A DNA stretch of 64,000 nucleotides from Thermosporothrix hazakensis (GTDB taxonomy: Bacteria; Chloroflexota; Ktedonobacteria; Ktedonobacterales; Ktedonobacteraceae), in NCBI RefSeq assembly GCF_003253565.1, contig NZ_QKUF01000026.1:18081-82080 (forward strand). Direction: 5' to 3'. Under the pieces are notes generated by a model, which did not search any database, had not been told where the DNA came from, and saw only the letters and a list, made by a program, of their open reading frames with translations. A program made the translations under genes and the position numbers. Shown here one piece after another: positions 34,676-43,326 of this stretch (its first letter is position 1; each line of letters opens with the position of its first letter).

Positions 34676-35925
34676 CGGTCAACCTCCCCGAGCATAAGAT
34701 CAACGCTACCAATAGCAGCAATGACATCTGAGAGCAGGCTTCCCTCAATCATCACTGGAAGCACCTGCAAATTGCCAAAGGAAGGAGCGCGTACATGCAT
34801 ACGGTACGGTTTGGGGCTGCCGTCGCTTACCATATAGATTGCAAGCTCGCCCTTCGGAGCCTCGGTACGAACAAAGGCTTCTCCCTTCGGTGGACGATAT
34901 CCTTCCGTAAACAGCTTGAAATGATGGATCAGCGCCTCCATATTGCCGGTAATCTGCCATTTCGGCGGCGGCGCGACCTTGCGGTCAAGCACGCGATAAG
35001 GGCCAGTTGGCATGCCATCGAGCGCCTGGCGTATGATTTTCATGCTCTCTTCCATCTCAAGCATACGCACCAGATAGCGATCATAGACATCGCCATTTGA
35101 GCCAACCGGGATATCAAACTCAAACTTCTCATACCCTGAATAGGGGAAGACCTTGCGAATATCCCAGACCACGCCACTGCCGCGCAACACCGGGCCGGTC
35201 GCACCATAGGCAATCGCCTGTTCTCTGGTAATCTTACAGACATCTTTGGTGCGATCAAGGAAGAGCTGGTTGTTGGACAGCAGGTCATGATACTCATGCA
35301 AGCGCTCCGGGAAGTAGTCCAGAAAATCGCGCACCTTCTGATCGAAGCCAGGAGGGAGCTCGGCCTGCAAGCCTCCGGGACAAATGTAGCTGGTCATCAT
35401 GCGAACGCCTGAGACCATCTCAAAGATGTCCAGGATGACTTCACGCTCGCGGAAGCAGTACAGGAACATACTCTGTGCGCCCAGGTCGAGAGCCGAGGTG
35501 CCAAGCCAGATCAAGTGGCTGGCGATACGTTGCAATTCGGCCAACACCACACGAGCATGCTTGATCTTCTCATTGATTTGATCTTCAATGCCGAGCAGCC
35601 GTTCAACCGAAAGACTGTAAGCCAGGTTATTGCAGAGTGGAGACAGATACTCCATACGGTCTGTCAGCACCAGCGCCTGATGATACGACTTGGACTCGGC
35701 GGTTTTCTCAATCCCGGTATGCAGAAAACCAATATCAGGAACAGCCTTCACAATGGTCTCGCCATCGATGGTCAGGATCAGGCGCAACACACCGTGAGTG
35801 CTCGGGTGCTGCGGTCCCATATTGATCGTCATAGTATCGTCATGGCGCCCATCGACCAGAGGCGATCCCTCTTCAAGGGAATAGGACGTTCCTGCCGGGA
35901 TACTCAACTTTTCTTTCTGCTGCAT
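34672..35925 (-). CDS. nuoD: NADH-quinone oxidoreductase subunit D
   Basis: 49-kDa subunit at the quinone site. NMGPQHPSTHGVLRL and the RGSGVVWDIRK segment are conserved, as is the C-terminal SIDLMLGEVDR. About 417 residues. Two in-frame ATG occur; 35925 is preferred because AAGAGG is 6 bases upstream, while the ATG at 35931 touches it. Confidence 0.96.
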   Translation of the reverse strand: MQQKEKLSIPAGTSYSLEEGSPLVDGRHDDTMTINMGPQHPSTHGVLRLILTIDGETIVKAVPDIGFLHTGIEKTAESKSYHQALVLTDRMEYLSPLCNNLAYSLSVERLLGIEDQINEKIKHARVVLAELQRIASHLIWLGTSALDLGAQSMFLYCFREREVILDIFEMVSGVRMMTSYICPGGLQAELPPGFDQKVRDFLDYFPERLHEYHDLLSNNQLFLDRTKDVCKITREQAIAYGATGPVLRGSGVVWDIRKVFPYSGYEKFEFDIPVGSNGDVYDRYLVRMLEMEESMKIIRQALDGMPTGPYRVLDRKVAPPPKWQITGNMEALIHHFKLFTEGYRPPKGEAFVRTEAPKGELAIYMVSDGSPKPYRMHVRAPSFGNLQVLPVMIEGSLLSDVIAAIGSVDLMLGEVDR

Positions 35926-35949
35926 AGACATCCTCTTGCAGATAACCGT

Positions 35950-36594
35950 TTAAAGCGTCTCTTCGTTCGATTGTGGAAGCGTTCCCGGTTCCTGATTGGG
36001 ATTCAGCACACGACGAGGATCATCTACCTGGCGGCCCTCTGCACTACGAAGCGACTGTTCATAATAGGAGCCCACACCGGGATCAACGTCATAAGGAACC
36101 TGCCCACCCCAGTGGGGCTCAGGGAGATCAAAGCCGGAAAGGGGATAATCTTTCCGCAACGGGTGTGTTGTCCAATCGGGCGGCATAAGGATACGTCGCA
36201 GGTCGGGATGGTTGCTGAACTTGATCCCGAACATATCATAGACCTCGCGCTCATACCAGTTGGCGGCGGGCCAGATGCGCACGACGCTTGGAACAACAGG
36301 GTACTCTTCACCGCGCTCACCAACGCGTACTTTCAAGCGGATGAAGCAGCGGTTTGAATACGACAACACGTGGTATACAACATCGTAACGTGGTACACGC
36401 TCAAGCCAGTCGAGAGCGGTAACGGTCTCCAGAAAATCATAGCCCAGCTTGTCGCGCAGATGCGCGCAAACGGTCAGAAGATATTCTGGTTTGAGCACAA
36501 TCGTCTGTTCGCCATTGGATTCGACGATCTCAACCACAGCTTGCGGGAACGTTTCCCGTACCACATCCACTGTCGAAGCTGCTGTTATGACCAT
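35950..36594 (-). CDS. nuoC: NADH-quinone oxidoreductase subunit C
   Basis: 30-kDa subunit of the peripheral arm. The signature ANWYEREVYDMFGIKFSNHP followed by LRRILMPPDW and LRKDYPL is clear. 214 residues; separate from nuoD, not fused as in E. coli. The binding site is weak (GGGATG), and a 233-base gap separates it from nuoB. Confidence 0.95.
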   Translation of the reverse strand: MVITAASTVDVVRETFPQAVVEIVESNGEQTIVLKPEYLLTVCAHLRDKLGYDFLETVTALDWLERVPRYDVVYHVLSYSNRCFIRLKVRVGERGEEYPVVPSVVRIWPAANWYEREVYDMFGIKFSNHPDLRRILMPPDWTTHPLRKDYPLSGFDLPEPHWGGQVPYDVDPGVGSYYEQSLRSAEGRQVDDPRRVLNPNQEPGTLPQSNEETL

Positions 36595-36827
36595 ATATCT
36601 ACATCCCTACACTAAAACATAAAAAGCCCGAGCAGGCCAGTGACGTCGTTTGGTCCCTGAAAAACCCGCCTAAACGCCAGAAAGAGGGGGTAAAACCTGT
36701 TTCCCCCTCTGTGGTTTGCGCCAACCAGCAGGCATGTTTCGCTCAGGTGCGGGCTTTTCTCTCTCCTCCAACGCTTGGCCCGAAACTCTTCGTGGTTGTT
36801 CTTGTGGGTGTCCTGTTCACCCGGCTT
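36595..36827 (-). other. Structured gap between nuoB and nuoC
   Basis: There is no gene in these 233 bases. AGAGGGGG (36683-36690) pairs with CCCCCTCT (36703-36710). An outer pair, AAAAGCCCG (36622-36630) with CGGGCTTTT (36749-36757), encloses ~130 bases and ends in a T run on the minus strand. It could attenuate transcription or process the mRNA between nuoAB and the rest of the operon. Confidence 0.5.
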
Positions 36828-37433
36828 CTACTGGTCCTCACCCACGGGACCCACCAGCTTGAGGCCGCTGGCTTCGAGTGGATCAGGTGGATTGGGGATA
36901 CCTTCACGGATCTTGCGTTGCAATTCGGTAAAGCCAAACAGCAACATATCAGGCGTCGGGGGACAGCCAGGGACATAGACATCAACAGGAACAATTTTAT
37001 CTACACCCTGTACGATTGCATAATTATTAAAGACGCCACCACAGGAGGCGCATGCCCCCATCGAAATAACCCATTTCGGATGGGGCATCTGGTCATAAAT
37101 CTGCCGCAGCACAGGAGCCATCTTCACCGAGCAGCGCCCGGCAACAATCATCAGATCAGCCTGACGCGGTGAAGCACGGTACACCTCGGCTCCAAAGCGA
37201 GCAAGGTCGAAACGACTTCCAGTCGTGGACATCATTTCAATAGCACAACAAGCCAGACCAAATAGCGCGGGCCACAGAGAAGAGCTACGGCCCCAATCAA
37301 TCAGTTTGCTTACCTGAGTGGTCAGAATGCCGAAGCTGCCATCCTTGTTATGGACGTTCAACTCTTTGCGCAAGCGCGGCGTCTGCGTATTGGAATACGT
37401 CTGTACTGGCTCCCAGGGATTCTTTACTCCCAT
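36828..37433 (-). CDS. nuoB: NADH-quinone oxidoreductase subunit B
   Basis: Carries the terminal N2 cluster next to the quinone site. Ligands are the tandem cysteines in GLACCAIEMM, then GRCSVKMAP and YVPGCPPTP. 201 residues. ATG 37433 lies inside the end of nuoA (10-base overlap), with AAAGGGG 7 bases upstream. Confidence 0.96.
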   Translation of the reverse strand: MGVKNPWEPVQTYSNTQTPRLRKELNVHNKDGSFGILTTQVSKLIDWGRSSSLWPALFGLACCAIEMMSTTGSRFDLARFGAEVYRASPRQADLMIVAGRCSVKMAPVLRQIYDQMPHPKWVISMGACASCGGVFNNYAIVQGVDKIVPVDVYVPGCPPTPDMLLFGFTELQRKIREGIPNPPDPLEASGLKLVGPVGEDQ

Positions 37434-37777
37434 GTAAAAGCCCCTTTCCGCCAAACAAAAATGTAGCCCACCGCCAGAACTGCCAGAAAGACCAGTAATT
37501 CGATAAGCCCGAACACTTCCAGCTTATTCATCAGGACGGCGAGCGGATAAAACGAGACTATCTCAATGTCAAACGCGATAAAGAGCATACCTGTCAACAA
37601 ATATTTGACAGGGAAGCGTCGCTTTGGCGGCGTAACCTCCTGGATACCGCATTCGTATGGCGCTAGCTTTGCCGGTGTCGGTTTTTTCGGTCCCAGAATG
37701 CTTGAGACAACCATTACCAGGATGCCGAAGAGTACAGCCAGCGTAACCATTATAAAAATGGGGAGTGGTGTTCCCAT
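37424..37777 (-). CDS. nuoA: NADH-quinone oxidoreductase subunit A
   Basis: First gene of the operon: small membrane subunit with three spans, 117 residues. The conserved loop YECGIQ and FDIEIVSFYPLAV in the second span are present. ATG 37777 is chosen from homology (MGTPLPIF), with AAAAGGAA upstream; the frame extends upstream without support. Confidence 0.95.
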   Translation of the reverse strand: MGTPLPIFIMVTLAVLFGILVMVVSSILGPKKPTPAKLAPYECGIQEVTPPKRRFPVKYLLTGMLFIAFDIEIVSFYPLAVLMNKLEVFGLIELLVFLAVLAVGYIFVWRKGAFTWE

Positions 37778-37870
37778 AAGACGGGATTCCTTTTTTATTC
37801 CGTAATAATACGCCCTATACACACATCGACATGTACGAGCTAGTGTCAAAAATACACTTCCTCAGTGTCT

Positions 37871-37899
37871 ATTGTAGTATAGTCAAGGGGGAGTGTCAA
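37871..37899 (-). promoter_or_regulatory. Strong promoter of the nuo operon
   Basis: On the minus strand, TTGACA (37894-37899) and TACAAT (37871-37876) are separated by 17 bases, close to the sigma70 consensus. TTTGACACT occurs here and again 50 bases downstream (37842-37850). Confidence 0.75.
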
Positions 37900-38348
37900 A
37901 TTGCCTTTTCATCCCCCAGAAAGGGCCACCACCTTTGATTTTTCTTGCCTTTCCACGTTACCATGATACAGGGAGAAATACCTTTACGCCTTCTGGCATC
38001 TTCAGGTGACGCTCTTTTCACTTGCTGAAAAGCAATAACCCATCTGGAGACTACCCGATGATCCGTCTCCAGACCCATCACAGTTCACGCACAATTCTGT
38101 ATACTGGGGAAGCATACACAATTGAGACAGGATCGCGACACTTTTGACAAACTTTTTCGACACATGACACGTATACTCTTCTGAAGAGTAAGTGCTTTTT
38201 CGGGGCACACGTGGCCGACCATTGCCCTGTTTCCTGTTATCGCATCTCTGGCATGGATTACGGCGCGGCGTTCCTTTTTTCCTTAAATAAACATGGTAGA
38301 AGTTTTTCTGTTCCTATTCTTTACTCATGATTGGAAAGCTACGCCTGC
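37900..38348. other. Divergent intergenic region upstream of the MFS gene
   Basis: No gene is supported between the nuo promoter and the MFS start. A perfect odd palindrome, ACTCTTCTGAAGAGT (38175-38189), directly follows a TATACT box (38172-38177 overlapping) and could be an operator for the transporter gene. Confidence 0.4.
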
Positions 38349-39755
38349 ATGATTACAAATACCAATTCACATGAACAGAGTCCTCCAAGGGAGCTCGTAA
38401 AAAAGCCTGAAACCACACCAAAACTCAGTATCTCATCCCTGGCGGTCATCATTTTGTCGACCCTGCTGCTTCGTGTCGCCGGGCGTGTGAGCTTTATTAT
38501 TCTGACCTTCTACCTGGGAGAGCATTTTGAATCGGCCTTCCTGGTCACCCTTGTTCTTGAATCCTACTACCTGACTGAACTGTTTCTCTCTCCCATCATC
38601 GGCAGCCTTTCAGACCGCTTTGGCCGCCGTCCCTTCCTGGTCTTTGGTCCGCTTCCGGCAGCTATTGCTGTCTTCGGCTTCTTCACCATCTCGCGCATCT
38701 ACCCGAGCCCGAACGCGGATCAGTTCAATCTGCATCTGTTGATCCTGCTCGGCGTCATTCTGGTTGGGCGTCTGCTCGAAGGTGCCACCACTGGCATGAA
38801 TGTGCCCGGCACGCTCGGCTATTTCACAGATGTGACGATTGGTTCTGAGAAGCTGCGCGCGAAAGTAAATACCGCTTTTGAGGTCGTCACGGTGGCCGGA
38901 CTGGCGCTAGCAATCCCGCTTGGTGGGGCAATCAGCAAAATGGCCGGGACGACGGGCTTCCTGATCGTGCTTGCGCTCTACTTGACCATCGTCGCTGTGT
39001 CCTTCTTCGGCATAAAAGAGAGCCATCACATCGGTGAGCAGCAGACAGCGTCTCACCCTTCGATCTGGGAAGGGTTCGCGATGATCCGCCATCGCCGCAT
39101 CTTCACCTTTATCCCGGCATGGTTCGCCGTGAACGCCTTGATTGGCGCACTCCCGAACCAGATTCTGCTGATTATGACCTATCCAGAGCCCGCCGCCAGT
39201 GCACGTCATCCGGGACAGCTCTTCTACGGCGGCTTCGATCGCATGGCATCGACGATGTGGGTGGGACTGTTCGCGCTCTTCTTCCTGATAGGAATGGGCC
39301 TGTGGATGTTTATTGTCCCGCGCATGCGTCGCTCAACCGTGATGTATATCGGTCTCTCCGGGCTGGCCCTGCTGATTGCCTCCCTCTCGATCGTCAATAG
39401 CCTGAGTGGCACGATGGAGAGCCTGCCTGCCGGGATACTGCCGTTTGCCATCTCGATGCTGGTGCTTGCGGTGGTTGGTCTGCTGCTGCTGGCTGGCTTT
39501 ACGCCGGTAGCGCTCTCTCAGATGAACGCCATTGCTGAAAGCATGCCTGGCAAACGTGGCGCGGTCATGGGCCTGTACTCTGTCGTGCTGGGTATCGGCC
39601 AGGCACTCGGCCAGGGTATTGGCAGCATCTTTGTCGACTGGCAGGGCTTCTATGGCCTGATGACCTTCTCGGCCCTGATGCTGATCGTCTCGCTCATCAG
39701 TGTGACCTACATGCGCGTCCATAAAGATGATCTACTGGCAACCGCCGCCCATTAA
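38349..39755 (+). CDS. MFS transporter
   Basis: A 468-residue inner-membrane transporter with 12 predicted spans. GSLSDRFGRRPFLVFGP in the loop after TM2 is the MFS signature, and MNVPGTLGYFTD and LSQMNAIAESMPGKRGAVMGLY are in the usual places. The substrate is unknown; a drug/efflux type is likely. I use ATG 38349; a TTG at 38331 is in frame. Stands alone and ends in a terminator. Confidence 0.88.
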   Translation: MITNTNSHEQSPPRELVKKPETTPKLSISSLAVIILSTLLLRVAGRVSFIILTFYLGEHFESAFLVTLVLESYYLTELFLSPIIGSLSDRFGRRPFLVFGPLPAAIAVFGFFTISRIYPSPNADQFNLHLLILLGVILVGRLLEGATTGMNVPGTLGYFTDVTIGSEKLRAKVNTAFEVVTVAGLALAIPLGGAISKMAGTTGFLIVLALYLTIVAVSFFGIKESHHIGEQQTASHPSIWEGFAMIRHRRIFTFIPAWFAVNALIGALPNQILLIMTYPEPAASARHPGQLFYGGFDRMASTMWVGLFALFFLIGMGLWMFIVPRMRRSTVMYIGLSGLALLIASLSIVNSLSGTMESLPAGILPFAISMLVLAVVGLLLLAGFTPVALSQMNAIAESMPGKRGAVMGLYSVVLGIGQALGQGIGSIFVDWQGFYGLMTFSALMLIVSLISVTYMRVHKDDLLATAAH

Positions 39756-39770
39756 CGGCCGTTCCTCATG

Positions 39771-39804
39771 CCCCCATTCGTTATGGATGGGGGATCTTTT
39801 TTTT
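39771..39804 (+). terminator. Terminator of the MFS gene
   Basis: CCCCCAT (39771-39777) pairs with ATGGGGG (39787-39793), followed by a run of eight T. Confidence 0.88.
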
Positions 39805-39897
39805 CTCATCATAGGTAGAAGCAATTATACGAGCATTTTAGAATTGCCCGCATTTTCCCGGAATCTCCTCACCCGGTTGTGATAAAATGAGCGCAAT

Positions 39898-41082
39898 ATG
39901 AACCTGTGGGCCGATATCGATCACAATGAACAAGAACAGAGCAGAACCGGAACGGTGACACGCCGAACGCGCCGTCTCACCGAATGGGACGTACTGTCCT
40001 CAGTACGAGAGTGGCTGGTAGAACACTATCTTCCGGCCTATTGTCGCTCCCTGATCGCCACACGTATCTTTCGCCGCTGCTACTGGATTGATGCCCTGGG
40101 GCTTGAGACGCGTGCCCTGTCCTCTCAGTGCAACGGGACAGGCAAGCCCGCGGCGCTTCAGCCTTTTCTCTCGCTCACAAACAGCCTGAAGCAAGAACAC
40201 GCATCTTTTCAGTTCTCCGCCCTGCTTTTTGCTCCCGGCAAGCGGAAGCATACCGCTCAACCCCTGACTCTTTCTGGCAAAAGCACTCTTTTTCAGCTCC
40301 CCTGGCCCAATGCAGCGACAACCATACTGCAACAGCTTGAGCAATCGCCAGCGCTCTTTCTCCTTAACCCTCTGAGTCCAAACCTCTTTCGCTATGAACA
40401 GCTTGTACCACTCTTCAGGCGGACAGCTCCCACCGAGCTCTGCTTGCTGATTTCTCATCAACAGGTCACGGCCCTGATGCAAACAGCCCAGCATTCAAGC
40501 GAGGTTGCGACACAGTTGAAAGATCTTCTGCGCAGCGATCGCTGGAAAACACTGCCGCCCGCAAAGGCCGTTTCAGGCTTTCTCACGCTCTTTATGGCAG
40601 TGATGAAACGTCACTTTTCCTTCCCAATTCAGCGCATTCCGGTCCTGATGCAGGTCGGTCCGGCGCATGTTGCGGCACAACCCTATACGCTCCTGTTTGC
40701 CACGCGCCGCCAGGATAGCCTGCTCTGTATGAATGACGCGATTAGCTTCTATCGGCAGCACCTGTACAGGGAGAGCTGTCGGGGAGTTCTCGGGGAAGAA
40801 TGGTTTCTTGCTCAGGAGCAGGAACGGCGGGCAACCGCCCTGCAACAGCTCTATGAAGAGACGCTCCATCTGGGTCGAGGGCAACGTGTGCGCCGCTGGC
40901 CTGATCTGCGGCAACAGCTTTGCCTCTCGCACTTCGGGCACTTTTCGCAAGCTGATTACAATGAGATCATCCAAAAGTTATTATTGAACAAAGCTGTATA
41001 CTGCGAATGGAGGAGATCAGGAGCAGAGCAGCAGCACACAGCACTCCCCGGGAACGAGGATATATTACTCTGGAACGCATAA
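39898..41082 (+). CDS. Unknown protein, possibly TcmP-like
   Basis: A 394-residue soluble protein. Its order of segments recalls three-Cys-motif partner proteins (TcmP): an N-terminal helix then YWIDALGL (family: YVDGFAG), GKPAALQPFL (family: GSPLIAL), and LFLLNPLSPN...TELCLLIS (family: DPFG...ELLI). The glycines of the family motifs are largely replaced, so it is at best a diverged member. A DNA methyltransferase follows, which fits a nucleic-acid or defence role, but this is inference. Confidence 0.4.
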   Translation: MNLWADIDHNEQEQSRTGTVTRRTRRLTEWDVLSSVREWLVEHYLPAYCRSLIATRIFRRCYWIDALGLETRALSSQCNGTGKPAALQPFLSLTNSLKQEHASFQFSALLFAPGKRKHTAQPLTLSGKSTLFQLPWPNAATTILQQLEQSPALFLLNPLSPNLFRYEQLVPLFRRTAPTELCLLISHQQVTALMQTAQHSSEVATQLKDLLRSDRWKTLPPAKAVSGFLTLFMAVMKRHFSFPIQRIPVLMQVGPAHVAAQPYTLLFATRRQDSLLCMNDAISFYRQHLYRESCRGVLGEEWFLAQEQERRATALQQLYEETLHLGRGQRVRRWPDLRQQLCLSHFGHFSQADYNEIIQKLLLNKAVYCEWRRSGAEQQHTALPGNEDILLWNA

Positions 41083-41100
41083 AAGGAAGTAAGGCATAGA

Positions 41101-41157
41101 AGGTGTTACCAGGGGGAAACGTTGGGCATGGGGAGACCCAACGTTTTAGCAACACCT
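41101..41157 (+). terminator. Long two-tier hairpin
   Basis: AAACGTTGGG (41117-41126) pairs with CCCAACGTTT (41137-41146), and AGGTGTT (41101-41107) with AACACCT (41151-41157) outside it. It lies 18 bases after the stop at 41082. The T tract is weak; a terminator or a stable RNA end is likely. Confidence 0.6.
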
Positions 41158-41233
41158 CCTATATATAATGTACGTATTTTCGCGGCATTTGGTAGCATAA
41201 TTACAGAAGCAAAAGTGTTCTTTTTAAGAAAAG

Positions 41234-41293
41234 CTATTACTCACATGTATGCACCGCCTGGTCTGGAAAAGGATGACATACCGTGAGTAATAG
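41234..41293 (+). promoter_or_regulatory. Inverted repeat directly before the methyltransferase
   Basis: CTATTACTCAC (41234-41244) and GTGAGTAATAG (41283-41293) are perfect 11-bp arms around 38 bases, ending 7 bases before the GGAG of the methyltransferase. It could be an operator or an mRNA fold that controls translation. Confidence 0.5.
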
Positions 41294-41311
41294 GGATAGC
41301 GGAGCAAAATT

Positions 41312-42157
41312 GTGGATAATAGCAATATTTCAGCGCGTAATACGCTCAATGAACTAACAGGAGCAGAATGGCTGTATTTTACGAAGAGCATCCACACCAC
41401 GTCCTATCCGTCAGCATACGGACATAAGCTACGCAAGCAGCACGGAGCAAATAAGCCTCCACAGCTTATGTGCCAGTTAATCGAGTTTTTCACCAAGCCG
41501 GGCGCTCGAGTGCTCGACCCATTCGCGGGCGTTGGCGGCACGCTTATTGGTGCCTCCATCTGTAAAAAGCCACGGCAAGCCATTGGAATTGAGATCAACC
41601 CAAAATGGATAGAGATCTATCAACACGTGCTTACCGAGAGCGAGGGGACCCTGCTACCGCAACAGATGCTTTGTGGCGATTGTCTGAAGCTAATGCAGGA
41701 CATGGAATCCGCTTCCTTTGACTTTATCGCGACTGATCCTCCCTACAATATCCATCTTGAGCAAACCATGTCAAACACCCGCTACGCCGCGAATCATGCC
41801 AACCGGCGGACCGATTATGATATGCGCTCCGACCATCCCGCCGATCTCGCCAATCTTCCCGATTATGAAGCCTATCTGGATGCAATGGGGCAGGTCTTCG
41901 CGGAGTGTTATCGCTTGCTCAAGCCACAGAAGTACATGGTCGTGATTGTGCGCAACGCCTATCAGCGGGGAGAATATATCTTCACACATGTAGATCTCGC
42001 CCGGAGAGCCAGACGGTATGGCTTTATCCCCAAAGGCGAGATCATCTGGTATCAGGTAGGAACGCGGTTACGCCCGTATGGCTACCCTGTTGCCTACATC
42101 CCGAATATCGCGCATCAGTATATCGTCGTGCTCTACAAGCCAAAGGAGCAACATTAG
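41312..42157 (+). CDS. DNA methyltransferase (N4/N6 amino type)
   Basis: A 281-residue SAM-dependent DNA methyltransferase. Motif I RVLDPFAGVGGT is at 66-77, the acidic IGIEINP at 91-97, and catalytic motif IV DPPYN at 142-146, so the target is an exocyclic amino group of adenine or cytosine. GTG 41312 has GGAG 8 bases upstream. No restriction endonuclease is recognised next to it, so it may be an orphan or work with the unknown gene at 39898. It overlaps the convergent protease gene by four bases. Confidence 0.85.
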   Translation: MDNSNISARNTLNELTGAEWLYFTKSIHTTSYPSAYGHKLRKQHGANKPPQLMCQLIEFFTKPGARVLDPFAGVGGTLIGASICKKPRQAIGIEINPKWIEIYQHVLTESEGTLLPQQMLCGDCLKLMQDMESASFDFIATDPPYNIHLEQTMSNTRYAANHANRRTDYDMRSDHPADLANLPDYEAYLDAMGQVFAECYRLLKPQKYMVVIVRNAYQRGEYIFTHVDLARRARRYGFIPKGEIIWYQVGTRLRPYGYPVAYIPNIAHQYIVVLYKPKEQH

Positions 42158-43041
42158 GCTATCTGCTGCTTGAGCAAGAGCTTGCGCATCCACTCAGGGG
42201 TATAGATCTGCCCTTTCCGCTGCGCAAGGCGCAAGAAGTAGACGGCGAGAAACACGCCGAGGCAGAGCGTTATCAGGCTGCCCTCAACGCCGAAGCTGCC
42301 ACCAGTCCAGATCTCGGGACCGCTCAGGCTTGCATGCAGGATACCGGGAAACGCGATTCCGGAGACAGGCGCGCCCAGAATGGTTCCCTGCATCAGGTTC
42401 CAACCAAAGTGAGCAGCGGTCACGGCCCAGAGGCTGCGCGTCACCATGTAAATGGCCGCGAACGTAACACCTGCTTCGACCATGATCGTCAGCGCGCTGA
42501 GAATGGTAGCATGCGGGTTTAACAGATGCGCAAGCCCAAACAGTGCCGCGCTGAGCACCACTGCCCCCCAGGACCCGACGATCCGTTCAAGAAGTCGAAA
42601 GATGATACCACGAAAGAAGGCCTCTTCATAGATTGCTCCGGCCAGAAAGAGCAGCAGACCGTGGAGCAGGAAAGCGGGGATCTGCCCCGGCGCGATCATG
42701 CCCGTTACCCGATACCAGCCCGGCAAGGCCAGCAACCCCAGAACTCCCGCCACCAGGATCGAGCCCCAGAAAAGGCCAAGCGCACTATCGCGTAACGCAT
42801 GTCGCGGGGACAACCCCACACCCTCCACCGAGGGAAGACGCTCGGGCCAGCGTTGCGCAAGCAGCAAGGTAATGACCCCGGCCAGTGCCGAGATCGCATA
42901 GAGAATGACATCCTGCCAGCCACGCGGAACCTCTACAAAGAGCAACCCCAAAGACAGCAGCAATGACAGCACGAAGAACAGACCGAGCTCGATCAACAGA
43001 TGCATGAACGGTAATGCCAGGAGTTTTTTCACAATGTCCAT
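42154..43041 (-). CDS. CPBP family intramembrane protease
   Basis: A 295-residue membrane protein with about eight spans. The Abi/CAAX glutamic-protease motifs are complete: EEAFFRG at 139-145 (EExxxR) and FGLAHLLN at 168-175 with the metal- or substrate-binding His. Bacterial members act in peptide maturation, immunity to bacteriocins or are unknown. ATG 43041 has GAAGGAGG upstream. The gap to 43327 contains no gene. Confidence 0.88.
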   Translation of the reverse strand: MDIVKKLLALPFMHLLIELGLFFVLSLLLSLGLLFVEVPRGWQDVILYAISALAGVITLLLAQRWPERLPSVEGVGLSPRHALRDSALGLFWGSILVAGVLGLLALPGWYRVTGMIAPGQIPAFLLHGLLLFLAGAIYEEAFFRGIIFRLLERIVGSWGAVVLSAALFGLAHLLNPHATILSALTIMVEAGVTFAAIYMVTRSLWAVTAAHFGWNLMQGTILGAPVSGIAFPGILHASLSGPEIWTGGSFGVEGSLITLCLGVFLAVYFLRLAQRKGQIYTPEWMRKLLLKQQIA

Positions 43042-43326
43042 AACGCCTCCTTCACTCTCCACTAACAAGCAAACACTATTTGAAAAAGGGTAAGACCGCA
43101 TGCTACAATAAACCAATATCTTTTACGGTCGTCGTCTAACCCTCACAGATGAGTGCTGAGTTTATGTTCATGTCGTAGCTACATGATCCGTTTTCTGGCC
43201 CTCCTTCGTTCTATAAGAAAGTCGACTCTTCGCCAGAAGCAAACAGAAGAGCAGTTTTCATGTTGAGTATAATAGCAGGAATACGAAAAAAAGCGAAGCA
43301 TTTCCCCGAAAGAAAAGAGAACGTCT

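Noticed and set aside
39898..42157. Complete restriction-modification system
   Set aside because: The methyltransferase is clear, but the neighbour shows no nuclease motif (no PD-ExK, HNH or GIY-YIG recognised).
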